This document shows positions 12,306-24,403 of a stretch of DNA of 64,000 bases, piece by piece. Under the pieces are notes generated by a model, which was not told the origin of the DNA, did not search any database, and saw only the letters and a program-made list of their open reading frames with translations. The DNA comes from Tenodera sinensis (taxonomy: Eukaryota > Arthropoda > Insecta > Mantodea > Mantidae): contig CM060962.1 in NCBI GenBank assembly GCA_030765045.1, positions 100,924,912 through 100,988,911 on the forward strand, in the 5' to 3' direction. Both the position numbers and the translations under genes were made by a program. Numbering within the stretch: the first letter of the stretch is position 1; every line of letters starts with the position of its first letter.

Positions 12306-12984
12306 GATAAGAGTGTTATACATCTTTATGAGCGGAGTTTATTTAAGAGTAAAACCGGCAGTGGTACACCCTATTGCGCACAGGCGAAATGCCGTGCGCC
12401 CGTTAGGTTTTAAATGAAGAACCCTGTACTTCTCTTGGTTTCCCAACCGCTGAAAGACTCCTGTCTCTCAGGTGAGTGTGTTTGTGAAGGTTACCACCAC
12501 CTGTCGGAGTACATTTCGGTATAAAGCTTAGGTGTTCGTGATGCATTCCCTCCTACCTTCTGTGCTCTACAACAAACAACCAAACAGGAACCAATCATAC
12601 AATCAGCGGGAGACAATTTAATTAAGTTATTTATTATTGGTGTCAAACAAGGAGAAAATTCTTTAATAAATCTCTAACAAACGATTTTCAGAGCGATGTT
12701 CATGTAAGGTCTTTTTACTGTTGTGTTGAGCACGTCCCCAGAATATTCGACACCAATAAAGGGACATCCATTCTGGAAATACGTAGTATGACATAAAATT
12801 CTTTCCATACGGGTCTTCTTAGTATTTAATATCAGACAAACTATGGATGGGTCCTTCTAGTTAGCCAGTATCCACCGGTTCTCGTGATATAAAATTATAT
12901 TTGAATTAATTGTTCAAATTATTGCCAGAAGGCATTGCCGCATTTACTTTGTGTAAGTTAATGTTTCAAATGTCGCACATAAAA

Positions 12985-12988
<4 letters not shown>
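12306..12988. other. Unassigned sequence
   Basis: May include the 3' untranslated part of the transposon remnant. No other feature is recognised. Confidence 0.35.
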
Positions 12989-13045
<57 letters not shown>

Positions 13046-13877
13046 CATGATATGATATGATATGATATGATATATGATATGATATGATATATGATATATG
13101 ATATGATATGATATATGATATGATATGATATGATACATGATATGACATGATACATGATATGACATGATACATGATATGACATGATACATGATATGACATG
13201 ATACATGATATGATATACGATATGATATGATATACGATATGATATACGATATGATATGATATATGATATGGTATATGATATGGTATATGGTATATGATAT
13301 ATGATATATGATATATGTGACATGTGACATGTGACATGTGACATGTGACATGTGACATGTGACATGTGACATGTGACATGTGACATGTGACATGTGACAT
13401 GTGACATGTGACATGTGACATGTGACATGTGACATGTGACATGTGACATGATATATTATATTATATTATATTATATTATATTATATTATATTATATTATA
13501 TTATATTATATTATATTATATTATATTATATTATATTATATTATATTATATTATATTATATTATATTATATTATATTATATTATATTATATTATATTATA
13601 TTATATTATATTATATTATATTATATTATATTATATTATATTATATTATATTATATTATATTATATTATATTATATTATATTATATTATATTATATTATA
13701 TTATATTATATTATATTATATTATATTATATTATATTATATTATATTATATTATATTATATTATATTATATTATATTATATTATATTATATTATATTATA
13801 TTATATTATATTATATTATATTATATTATATTATATTATATTATATTATATTATATTATATTATATTATATTATACT
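12989..13877. repeat. Composite microsatellite: (TA)n, (GATAT)n/(GACAT)n, (CATGTGA)n, (TTATA)n
   Basis: Four blocks run together: (TA)n to about 13,043; pentamers GATAT, with GACAT and GATAC variants and hexamer slips, to about 13,318; a nearly perfect heptamer CATGTGA, about 19 copies, to about 13,450; then a nearly perfect pentamer TTATA, about 84 copies, to 13,877. Each block looks derivable from the last by one substitution or insertion. The heptamer carries the E-box core CATGTG in every unit. All frames here are low-complexity artefacts. Confidence 0.96.
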
Positions 13878-14311
13878 ATACATTTTAAATTCCAAACACC
13901 GCATTTACCTCAAACCGACATCGTTTTGACCATGACCTTTCATGTGAATGTCGGTCAATGCCAAGGATTTGATTCTACGCTCAGCGTCCATGCACTGTTT
14001 GTTGCATATAGCTTTAGGCACACGTAGTTCTATCTGGGATTTCCGGACATTCCATGATATCACTACCTAAATTTCGTATAGAAATGTTGGAAAGAGTGAC
14101 ATTTGCACCACACTAAATCGCTATAAGGTTTCGTTACATAATTCTCTCCCTCCTGCCCCCCCCCCCCAAACAAAAGGAAAACAAAGCTAAAGAAGATCAG
14201 TAATATACCAGGTATTTCCGTTTTTGGCTTTATGCTCCGAATGCAAATTCTTTGGGGATAGTAGCTCATATGCATTATGGACTGTTACCTTAATGAGAGT
14301 TAGCTTAGGCT
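13878..14311. other. Unassigned sequence with a short poly(C) run
   Basis: A run of C lies near 14,155-14,167. Nothing else is recognised. Confidence 0.4.
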
Positions 14312-14325
14312 GTAACGCATGGTTC

Positions 14326-14679
14326 TTTCCCTAATTACCTTCCCCTAATGTAGGACTTACACCCCCTAGGACTTACAAGTCAATGCCTAGGATCACACGC
14401 CTGTCGGGGAGTAGAGGGACCTCTGGACTATACAGAGTGAAGACCTGGAAGCAGGTGGTCAGCCAAGCACCATGTATGATAGTGAGCAAGAGGATGATAT
14501 GAAATGCAGGCGAAATGGATGATTGAAAGGGTGATAACGAGGCAATTGGTGTAATGAATGGCGGGGGAAACCGGAGAACCTGGAGAAAACCCACTCAAAC
14601 GCCGCTTCGTCCATCATGAATACCTCATGTGGGTCCCACCTAAGTGGTAGGCGAACGGTCTAAGTGCTCAGGCACGGCG
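14326..14679 (-). mobile_element. tRNA-Ser-like SINE, family A, long 3' module (single-unit ancestor type of the satellite)
   Basis: The degraded tRNA-like head lies at the right and the body matches the short-type SINEs (cgggggaaaccggagaac, inverse sense). The 3' module, read on minus, runs through ccaggtcttcactctgtat, ctccccgacagg and cctaggcattgacttgtaag to ctagggggtgtaagtcc. That is one copy of the 79-bp segment tandemly repeated at 50,983-57,060. A 14-bp target-site duplication, gtaacgcatggttc at 14,312-14,325 and gtaacccatggttc at 14,680-14,693, has one mismatch. Confidence 0.88.
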
Positions 14680-14693
14680 GTAACCCATGGTTC

Positions 14694-17600
14694 AAATGGA
14701 TTAATTCAGTTATTCATTGCGTGAAAAGGTAACAAAACAAACACAAAAAGTTCTAAAAGCATTAGTTTTAGTTATAATTAAGCACTTTTTAACCCATTAT
14801 TCATCCAAAATCTGAAGTTTTGGTTGCGATATTCACTGACAGTATTTACTTTTCTGTTTTTCAAGATAACTTTCTGAGCAAGACGAAGGTTTACTTTTTT
14901 ACCTTCCGTGAAGCAGTTCCTTAATTGTCCTCATCAAGCTGTTTTTCTTGGGAGGATCTTTTTCAATGTTGCTTATTTCAGCTTGTAACTACACGTCCTT
15001 AGTAATTAAAGCTTTTTACTCAAACATGCTAATTTTGTTTGGGGCTTTAGCTAGCGAGCAGGTTTTTATTCCTGAACTCATTACTCCGGTCCTTTTTGTT
15101 AACACGGAATGGTTCGCTCGATCTCCGACGCTTTAGTTTATTAACGCCACTTGGAAAGTCTGAAGTCAAATTCCAAAATGGCTGCGCACGCTCACGTGCT
15201 TCACAGGAGACTTAGTCTAGCGAGGCGGAAGATGAGTGGCTGCTAAGCGTTAGCTTCTTAGTGAGCAAAGTCTTGCTTCAACTCCTCTGCTTTCATTCCA
15301 AGAGCACAGCGCTTGCTTAGCCATTTGTAATCCGTCACTTGTCTTACGATCTCACCATATTCAAACAATAATACCTACACGTTACAGAATTGTGTTTAAA
15401 ACCGATTTAGAACCAAGAACAATTGTAACACCTGTGTTACACTTTCAGAGCGTAGCACAATGGGAAAAGTTAGGTACATATAAATTTCAATTTCTATGTT
15501 TGCACAGCCGCTGACTAATTCCATGAATGTGTGTGTTCTTAATCAGCTAAACTTGTCTACCTAGGATAAGGGTGGCGTTGTTGTCGTTTTGTTGACATGG
15601 ACAGGAGAGCTACCAATATGTCAAATAAATACAATGCCTCTGATTTACGGACACTATTTTTTCATGTTTGAAGTATACATAAAAAGTCTACCACTTCCCT
15701 ATTTTATCTGCGAAATATCGATTTCCTTTGGAATTCATAAAAGCAAGCAAAGTATATGTATACCTTCTAGTATAAGCACATACTGAATTCTTTTGCTACA
15801 CCCTCTACTGCCTATATCGTAAAGACACAAACGAATATCTGCATGTAGTTCATAAGCCAGTTATGGTTAGTTTCACCATTTATTGTACTAAAACTCCGAA
15901 CGTTTACGTTAATTAAGGCTCAGTTGAAGGTGTGTAGGTTAGGTAATGCATAGGACCTACTTGTCCGGGGTTTTAGAAATCTGTGCACTCAAGGAATGAG
16001 AATACAAATGGACAAATAATATGCCCAGAGACGAATGAGGTCATCAGCCTTGTATAATATTATTATGACAGAATCAAGCAATGAAAACTATGATATGTAT
16101 GTGAGATATTAATACATAAGGAGAGTCAGGCTATCGCACTACTTTTCTTACTGGTTTGGCAAGTAAGAGGAGTTAGGGATAATTAATGAAAGGCAATTAT
16201 GTCCAATTTGTGAGAAAAATGAGTACGGATTGGACATTTTAAAGGAATACAATGGAACCTGGCAATTGGAGGGATAAAGTAGTAAGAGAAAGATGCCATA
16301 AAGCTGAGGGTTGTGTAATGGTTAAGAAAAGGGAAAATGTTTGACATTTAGTCACAGCTACGGTTATTAGAGTAACTTTGTGGAATGTTACATAAAATTA
16401 AATGGGAGTGATAAGTGTACAAGAGATAATATTAATGATGTAGGGGTAATAAGAAGGATTCGGTGATATAGTAATGTGTAAAGCTATGTGTGGAAGAAAA
16501 CTATAAATGTTATAGAAGTAACGGATGTCCATCCAACAAATGACTAGAGATTTTCTTTACAATCACATTACGAATTTAGGTTTTCACTCGATATAAGTAA
16601 ACTGAATGAACCACTACACAATAGAGGGCAAAAACAACATACACAAATAAACTGTGATGGTAGAAGTTGCGAAGAATCTTCAGACTAACCTAGGAAGTGT
16701 TTAAGGACGGTATTACTTGTGAATGACTCAAAAATCAAGTTTTTATTTTGTGTCTACGATATTCTAAAATTCTGCTGACGCTTTATAGTATGGGTATACT
16801 TAATATTTAAGTCCTTTAAATAGAGACTTAAATAGATTTTGGTGAGTTAGCTAAAATGACACATTGATTTAGTTTTCGTATTTTTCCGCAAATTTAAATT
16901 TTACATTTTTGGGTACACTTTCATCATAAACTATTTAAGTTGGAGGGCTGAATTCTTTTGTAATGTTACAAAACATTCAGTTTAACATAGTGAGTGGAAG
17001 GATAATTTTTATCTCCAACATACTGAATTTTTAAAAATTATGCATTTTAAGTGGAATAACATTTTTTTCATACACAAATTTTAGAGCTTATATTTCACTG
17101 GACAAAGAAAGCCAATTTCCTAATATTGCTCATCATTAAATACTTTACGTCTCCTAAAAATTGGAAGATCTGTAAACAAAGCAGCGGCAGTTATGTGTTT
17201 CTGACTTGGCTCACTTAAAGAGCCTATTGACAAAAATTATAAGGCGATACTACACATTTTGTGTTATCAGCATGTCAAAACTTTTTATTGCACAGATGGT
17301 GCAATTTTCATTACCTTATGATAGAGCTAACCCCCCCCTCCCCCTCCCCCAATAAGCGTTGACTTAAAGACTTAAACTGGCTGGTTTTCTTCGCCCTTGT
17401 ATATGACTAACACAAACCACTTCTTGGTAAATATCTGTGGTAGTTATCTTAAGGTGATGCAATAATCACTTCTTATATCGACTGCACGAGTACCTGTCAA
17501 CTGATAGTGGAGTGGAAAGTCGTACGAGTGCCACACATCGGAGTTTTTATTATTGCCGCTCTGTGCAGCTGAAGCAGTAAATTTACCTGCAAAAGAGCAA

Positions 17601-17803
17601 AAAATGGAGTTAATTGTGCGTTAGCCCGTTATTTTCAAATACACAAGTTTACAGATACAGGAGTAACAACTTTTGGGAAATTTATTGAATGTAATAACGA
17701 ATGTTTCATTCTGTTGGAATTTATGGCATCTTGGTCACAAGATGTGACATGAATATAAAATAAATATCTCAGCATTTATAACCGTTCTGTGTTTATAATG
17801 ACT
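14694..17803. other. Unassigned AT-rich sequence, 3.1 kb
   Basis: Short unrecognised frames only. A C-rich run sits near 17,331-17,350. No mobile-element structure found. Confidence 0.4.
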
Positions 17804-18154
17804 GCCTCCCTAGCGCAGTGTTAGCGCGCCTGTCTCTGGCACGGAGGACCCGGGTTAGATTCCCGGTACCGGAGTAGGGATTTTCCCCCCTCTGGGAGGT
17901 CTGGTTCGGGGTGCACTCAGCCTCGTTAGGTCCCTGAGGGGACAATGGAGGAGCTACTTGAATAAAGAAGTAGCGGCCTCAGGTCGTGCATACCATATAA
18001 CCGACCAGGAGGGCTCGGGGCGCTGACCACATCCCACCCTCCAATACTGCACCCCTCTCATGACGCCTATAGTGGGTATAGGTGGGGGACGCAGCGACTG
18101 GGTGGTAGGTCTTGACCCACTTAGGGCTGTTGCACAGGGGTTAGTTTAGTTTTA
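17804..18154 (+). mobile_element. tRNA-derived SINE, family B
   Basis: The tRNA-like head reads gcctccctagcgcagtgtta with a pol III A-box-like segment, and a B-box-like gggttagattcccgg follows about 40 bp later. A long GC-rich body (ggtctggttcggggtgcac, cctcgttaggtccctgag) stands out from the AT-rich flanks. Its 3' end is probably near ttagtttagttttatg. A possible 10-bp target duplication, tgtgtttata at 17,788 and tgtatttata at 18,155, has one mismatch. No second copy is visible in this window. Confidence 0.7.
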
Positions 18155-18240
18155 TGTATTTATAGGCCATCACACTCCCGCTTCACTAGGTGTTAACTTT
18201 AACCTATAAATCAATGACTACACATTCAACAAAACCATGA

Positions 18241-18365
18241 TCATTTTACTTGGACCGTCCCCTTCCTTTACAAGAGCCACATTTGTCGGCAGTTGCTGGG
18301 ATTCAAACTCGCGACATTTGGCTTTTAATGGATGCCGTATCGCAGAAACTGTCACAGTTATTCGA
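18241..18365 (-). mobile_element. tRNA-like SINE fragment, family F, copy 1
   Basis: Shares a block of roughly 85 bp with the segment at 18,617-18,743 (acttgg-cc-tccccttcctt, then agttgctgggattc-aactcgc). Read on minus it contains the B-box-like gagtttgaatccc. Two related copies in the same orientation within 500 bp suggest either a tandem insertion or a local duplication. Confidence 0.6.
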
Positions 18366-18616
18366 ATCGCTTCGACTAATGTGTCTCCGAAAGAGATATG
18401 AAAACCGATTTAGAAATTAGAGCAAGAAGGTCATATGTAGCAAAATAACTTTCCAATGACAAAGGGTATATGTAATCCAAAAAATAAGTAGCCTAGAATC
18501 ATCTACGAACGTTTCCGCTTGGAATCGTCATAACTCCATATCGATACGTTCATTAGTTTTTGCATTAAGGCGCCAAATGTAACTTCACCAGCTTTCAAGT
18601 CTTCCATTACACCGAT

Positions 18617-18743
18617 AATTTTACTTGGGCCCTCCCCTTCCTTTACCATAGGCACATTTGACTGCAGTTGCTGGGATTCGAACTCGCAACGTTTGACTTT
18701 GATGGATGGCCAGTACATTGCGTATCACTCTACGGCTACTCGC
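18617..18743 (-). mobile_element. tRNA-like SINE fragment, family F, copy 2
   Basis: Read on minus, the tRNA-like head gtagccgtagagtgatacgc precedes gcgagttcgaatcccagc, a good B box. It is better preserved at the head than copy 1. The sequence upstream of the shared block differs between the two copies. Confidence 0.62.
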
Positions 18744-20032
18744 AAATATTTTGAAAATATTATTTGAAGTATTGTTGTGTGGCAACTAATTAAAACTTTC
18801 AGGCTCTCATGTAGTATCAGTGGCAGAGGAGGGAGCTTCATTTGTATTCATTGGCAAGTTATGCTGAATTTACTGGCAGAAGTGGGCATATTACAAAAAA
18901 GATTATATAACAAATCATAAGTTTCCCTATAGTTAACATAGATTTTTCATCAACCAAGAGTAAAAGTGCTGCAGAACAGGCCTTGAAAAATTCAAATTTT
19001 CATAAATAGCTTATGAGATAATGGGTTTGACAAATTTAACTTTCGTGAAAAAGGGCATTTTGATTCCCTTTAAATCAGAATGGCCAAACTATTTTGAGCC
19101 TAGTCTAATTAAATTAATATTAATAAGTATTCTGAATCTGAACTCAAGTATAATATAACTATCATTAAGGTATTCAGGTAATTGTACCTGCAGGACAATA
19201 TTTAAAAGTCATGTTTTGAAGATCATTTAGTTTTTCTTATTATTCACTTTTTTTTATTTTTAGGTGTGATATAATTTTACCCATTTTAAAAAATATAAAA
19301 TGAAACATTAAATTATAATATAAATATTCTTTAGTACACCGCTTAATATGAGTATTGCAATAAATTTTGAGGGTGTGTGACGTCAATGTGATCTTTCAAC
19401 TTGTGTGTCATTTATCAGCTACTCAATACGTGTAACTTTATGTCCACAGAACAAGTACTAAATTAGCCTGAATTATACTTGGGATAGTTGAACGTAATTT
19501 ATTCTTAATAGCATTCAAAGAAAAAAAAAAAAACCGTTCACTCTCAACTGCATGTCAATTTAAAGCTGCACACAAGCTTTATTGCAAGATAGTGGATTTC
19601 AGGAAACCCTTCTGAAGGAATATGTTTCGAAATACATTTAGGCCAGAGGATATGGGTGACCCACAAGTCTCTGTAAACTTAGCAGGAAGTCCTGAATGGT
19701 TTTAGATTTCTAATTTCAATTAGCCAGGATGAGGAGTAGTTATGCATGAATCTGTGATTCTGAAGTGCAAAATACAATTATGAGTACATCTTTATTACTT
19801 TTTTGAGTTCTAAAGAGTAACTGTAATGATAAATAGGTTCACGTTTGGACTGGAGCTATCGGTGGGCAGTTCAAAGTGTCTTGACGGGCCATTACCTGGC
19901 CGACAGGTTACGGTTGGCTCCCCTGCCTTACACCTTTCACTTCATGCTTCAAATGTTACCACCAGCCCAGAAGTTATTTTACAACCCGTTTTTAAAAACA
20001 TCTTATAGCAGGTACTTTCCACGGGGAGACAG
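18744..20032. other. Unassigned AT-rich sequence
   Basis: A short A run lies near 19,521-19,534. I recognise no gene or element. Confidence 0.4.
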
Positions 20033-20107
20033 CAGAGAGAAGGTGGAGAGAGAGGGAGAGGGAGAGGTAGAGGGAGAGGGAAAGAGAGAGAGAAAGATAG
20101 AGATAGG
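20033..20107. repeat. Purine-rich (GA/GGGA)n tract
   Basis: Imperfect GAGA/GGGAGA repeat, all purine on the plus strand for most of its length. Confidence 0.85.
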
Positions 20108-20840
20108 GAAAATGTCCACAGTTAACCCAAAAACGGGAAGCAAATTGCGGCTTCTACTTACTAAATTAACAGTTTTTTCCAACTTCGCAGAAGTGTAGCA
20201 CACTCATATGCAATTTAACGTAAGCAGGGATCATAATCCGTTAAGCTTCTTTCTTGCAAGGTTCGCTCCTTGCAGCTGTTTATGAAGGCAACTGTGTTTT
20301 CCTCGGAATCATTCAATACCTCTCTCCCAATGCTTTTTGAAATATTACTTGTATAGGCAATCTTGGAAGAGTCATTCTCATCCCACGTTACCTCTACATT
20401 TCTGCTAATATCGCTTCACCACGCCCTTTTCCAGAAATTGCTCTTTTGTATAGGGTACCGTAGACCTTATACTACTAGACTGCGCTCTGTTTTGATTTGC
20501 GCTCCATTTTTAAATTATGGAGGTTTCATTTGCAGTAATTATAATGCTTTATTCCAGAGTTTGCATTTAAAGTCAGGGGGAGTTAAAAAAGGCTATCTCT
20601 CTAACCTTCTTAGCTCTTGGAACATTTTATGAAAGCTAAACAAAATATCACACTGAAATTGTTTGTATATAAAAGTTCATGATTTACAGGTCGGTCCCGT
20701 TTTCTGTATTATGAATGAGTAAAATCAATTCAAAGTTGTGGCTAAACTTTGCCTAATGTAAAAGGCAATCTGTTTAATAGTTTTAAAAACCTTAAGACCA
20801 ATATCAAAGAACATAAACTGCAGTACTCTATAGTACATAC
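20108..20840. other. Unassigned sequence
   Basis: Short unrecognised frames; no repeat found. Confidence 0.4.
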
Positions 20841-20848
20841 ATAGCAGG

Positions 20849-21712
20849 CAGGGTTGCCAACCCGTACGATAATTATGGGGATGTACGATAATTTCGATAC
20901 CGGCAAAATATCATTTTCACTGGTTTGTCACACCAGCGAAATGAATTTAATTACAAATAGTGACACCAATTTTGTCCTCATCGCCTGTCTCCACCCATCT
21001 AAGACAACCATTTCATATCCTACAAATCCTTCTACCCTTTATCCTCTTGTTGCCAGAGTGCCCAGATCTGATAATCTCAATGAAGAAGGCACTGTTCAGA
21101 AAATTGATGGTCAATGGAGAAAACTCGGAATACGTGATATTCCGTGTGAAATAAAAATACATGCCCGAACCTGGCAGTTTCTAGAGTGCTGTTAAACACA
21201 TGTCACCTTGGTGGAAATATTGATTTCAAAGAACTGGCGGAGGATGAATTATCGGTGATTTGATTGCCCCACAGAAACACTTCTTGTGAATGAGTTTTTT
21301 CCAAACTAGGTTTAATAAAAACCAAAATTAGAAACAGATTGGCGCTGGATACGGTAAATGAACTTTTTGATCGTCTCAGCTTATGAAAGAATGTGGTGGG
21401 TCCGAAAATCTGAAAGTCACCCAGATGCTAAAGTTAACCTCAACAACAAATTTGTATAATGCTGCAACATTTGAGGAAGATGATGAACTTCCATATGAAT
21501 AGTGCGAGGAACTTAAGTACTAAAGTTGTAATACTGATTGAAGTCACCATTGTGGGTATCATAAACATCAATACTATTACATTTCCATAAGGTTTATGCT
21601 GATATACTTATTGTTGTAGCGTTTGGTTTATGATGTACGATAATTTGGAGTTCAAATCTCTAACTTTGAGTGGCCGGTACGATAATTTTACTTTTAAACA
21701 TTGGTAAACCTG
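20849..21712 (+). mobile_element. Internally deleted hAT element with decayed ends
   Basis: The left end cagggttgccaacc and the right end, read inverted as caggtttaccaatg, form imperfect terminal inverted repeats of the CAGGGTTGCC hAT type. Subterminal tgtacgataattt motifs occur at both ends in inverted orientation. The 8 bases outside each end, atagcagg (20,841-20,848) and aaaccagg (21,713-21,720), match at 6 of 8 positions, a plausible worn 8-bp target duplication. The interior holds only the C-terminal part of a transposase frame. Confidence 0.7.
21040..21502 (+). pseudogene. hAT transposase C-terminal remnant
   Basis: One frame gives a stretch containing VQKIDGQWRKLG, similar to the IDxEWRxL block of hAT C-termini. 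Further on, a second frame gives KIRNRLALDTVNELFDRLSL, typical of the C-terminal dimerisation segment. A third frame gives an acidic tail (FEEDDELPYE) ending at the stop at 21,500-21,502. The frames are offset by indels, and the N-terminal BED finger and catalytic core are absent, so it cannot encode an active enzyme. It lies wholly inside the inverted-repeat-bounded element, which supports the hAT call. Confidence 0.55.
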
Positions 21713-21720
21713 AAACCAGG

Positions 21721-22136
21721 ACAACCCAAGCAGTTACGCACCCTAAAGCACCACTACTACTATTCCAGGACAATTATATAACTGAACAAATACAGAAGGA
21801 ACCGATATCATGTGTACAGCTAAACAAGGAATAACAAAAAGTAATTCTTCTCAAGCAAAGTAATACATTCCATACTAAATTACCATAAACCGCTAAACGT
21901 TAACACCTATGGCATAGAAATTAAAGATTGTGTGTTTAGATTGGCTACAATTTTAAACCGGCCTAAAAACACATCCAGTATAATTTATTTTCAGTATTAG
22001 AATTTACACCCATAATAATTATGTAATTTAACCGCGTAATCCTATTTTACTGTCACCCTTTAAGTTTCTTCCATTCCTTTCTCGCAAAAGCCACTAAGTT
22101 TCTATACATTCTAGCAGGTGGCCCATCTGCACTGCC
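21721..22136. other. Unassigned sequence
   Basis: No feature recognised between the hAT element and the SINE. Confidence 0.4.
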
Positions 22137-22391
22137 GCCCGCCTCGGTAGCGTGAGAGTTAGCGTGTCTGCCTTATGGTCAAGAGGTCGCGAGTTCGGAT
22201 CTCGTTTAGGGTAAGTTATCCGGGTAAGATTTTTTCCGAGGTTTTTCCTTATCCTGAGAAGACGAATATCGGGTAACTTAAAGCTCTGTAGACCTTGGGA
22301 TCATTTGAGCATCATTTCACCCGTTTCATTCATTCACCATCCGATATGACATTAACTTGGAGGACGTTAATTTAAAAAGAAAAAAAAAAAT
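22137..22391 (+). mobile_element. tRNA-derived SINE, family C, with A-rich tail
   Basis: The tRNA-like head is gcccgcctcggtagcgtgag with B-box-like gcgagttcggatctcg about 45 bp later. The body includes ccgaggtttttccttatcc and catccgatatgacattaac, and the 3' end ggaggacgttaatttaa is followed by an A-rich tail. The same 3' end recurs inverted at 25,870 and a diverged middle recurs at 26,225, so this is a multicopy family. No clear target-site duplication. Confidence 0.78.
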
Positions 22392-23263
22392 AGTAAATTA
22401 GATTTTTACCGTGCAGACCATGTTAGCAGTTCCCGAATTTAAAGACGTAATGAGTACGGTACCGAACTAGCAATAATTTCATTTATATTGCCCACCGTTG
22501 TGCTCTTTCCTGCAGGAATGACGATCTAAATTTGCTCTTTATTAGCGATGATAAACCACCTGATAAAACTTTCGTAATGTATTCTTCGATTATGTATGTC
22601 GATTTACTCAACAATGGCTGTTGGTAATCTTAACAAGCTAACATTTATCTTCACCCGTTCCGTATGTGTTTGTGTTAATGTTAGTGTTCATATTCATTAT
22701 GATTGACTTGTCCGAAAGTCCTTATTTTAGTGGTACACAAGAGGAAGCACAGTTCGTTCACCGGTTCATGGTCCCTGGCAGGAATGCAGCGAGACAGTAC
22801 GTCAGTAAACAATTCCAGATAAACAGCGATATCCAAAGCAGGAATCGTACTACTTGGTATAATTTTGCCAACGTTAGATTGTGTAATCACGCTAGATTAA
22901 CGCAAAGAACTTGCTCAAAATAGCACAATTTAAATGTTATTTTCAGTTCATGAAGTATGTTTAGCTTATAAAACATAAATGATGTTTTCAACTAGTCCGT
23001 CTTTCTCCCACCGATCATTTTCTACCTTTTCTATATTTTTCAGAAACCCTGCCAGTCTGTTTCGGTCTTAAGTAATATTTCCTAGAGCGTTATTTCGTGC
23101 AATTCCTGTAAAAATAAGTCACCTGTTACATTTCCGTAAGTATTAACTTTATCTTGGCCCAAACTACTTCTTTGGGATTGAGACCGCACAATTATGGGGT
23201 CAAAAATGACAGTGTGGCCCAATAAATCTTAAAATGTGTCCATTTTAAGAGCATCTTCAGTTT
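22392..23263. other. Unassigned sequence
   Basis: Contains an 85-codon plus frame (22,666-22,923) with a hydrophobic N-terminal stretch, overlapped by an opposing frame. No family is recognised, so I do not call it a gene. Confidence 0.35.
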
Positions 23264-23344
23264 TCTTGTTTTTTTTTGTTTTGTTTTTTTTTTTTTTTTT
23301 TTTTTTTGTTCTCTCTTTTTTTCTTTCTTTTTTTTTTTTTTTTT
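23264..23344. repeat. Poly(T)-rich tract
   Basis: Long T runs broken by single G and C bases; possibly the tail of a minus-strand retroelement, but no body is recognisable to its right. Confidence 0.9.
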
Positions 23345-24020
23345 GTTCAAATCCTCCTATAAGGACCTGCTTTACACGCAGAACTGTCACTCTAGACCAC
23401 TTTATTGTTCAACACAATACCATAGCAAATTGCACAGCACTTTTATTATTACTTCCAACTAAAACTCGTACGATTTTACAACTGAAATTAAGAGAAATTA
23501 GCAGGGAGTAAATTTAGCGCGAATAAAATTAGAGGTAAGTTGCCAACGTGACCAGCAGAGTGACGTTTGCACGGGAGTTTACAAAACTCGGTTTACACTG
23601 CATGAAATAACTGTCCTCTCCCCTCCAGTCCCCTAAGACCATGAGCTGGTTAACAGGCAGTACTTGAGCGTTGAAAGTGCAATGGTGAATCCACAAAAAT
23701 TATTAGCAACTTAATGATTAATGAGCTGTAATTTTATTAGAGAGTAGTATAGGCTGAAATTAATTAAGTGTTACGCGTATGTGAACACTTAGAAAATGTT
23801 TATTGCTCCTTTTGTATGGTTTGCCGTATGGTTATGTCAACTAGCACTACAATAATATATAGCACACATCGACAGCCTTTTTTGTGCAGAAATCCATGAA
23901 TTACAGATTCCCAATGTAATTGCAACGGGCACCTTAAAGTATCGTGTATCCCTGTGTCCCTGTAAAGTAAACAATTTGGTTAACGCTAAGAAAGCTGGGG
24001 ACTGCTGTCTCTGTCCTTAG

Positions 24021-24403
24021 CGAAACTGAGAATTCGTACTAACATTGCATCAAACTTACAGTCAGATTTTGATAATATAACTGAACTTGGTAAAGAAATC
24101 GCTAAGGGAAATACGTCAGTCAGCGCGAACAGCACGTCACAGGGTGGCAGTCATGGTATATGCTCTCTAGAAATTGGGGCAGACTGTCTTGGAAAAGCGA
24201 GTGCGTTAGTCCCAAGTTATCCACGCCTGTTTTCCATAACCTGCCTTACGGAAGAGATGTGACGGCTGAAAACGAAAGAGCAGGTCAGAAATGAAATCAA
24301 GAACATTTTTAGGGATTCACTTTCGAAAACGGCAGAGAATGTATCAAGAGGAAATATAATACAAATGGACATAGATGAAAGGCCTTTGCAGCTTTTATTC
24401 TAA
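24021..24403 (+). pseudogene. Interrupted protein-like open frame of unknown family
   Basis: Directly after ctgtctctgtccttag, which looks like a polypyrimidine tract plus AG splice acceptor, one frame stays open for about 79 codons to a TGA at 24,260-24,262. In the same frame it then continues another 46 codons to TAA at 24,401-24,403. The translation has balanced composition and includes SDFDNITELGKEIAKG and RNEIKNIFRDSLSKTAENV. There is no ATG near the start. It could be a decayed exon, a transposon fragment or chance. I recognise no family. Confidence 0.25.

Noticed and set aside
12966..13888. Several 130- to 158-codon frames on both strands
   Set aside because: They are low-complexity readings of the composite microsatellite.
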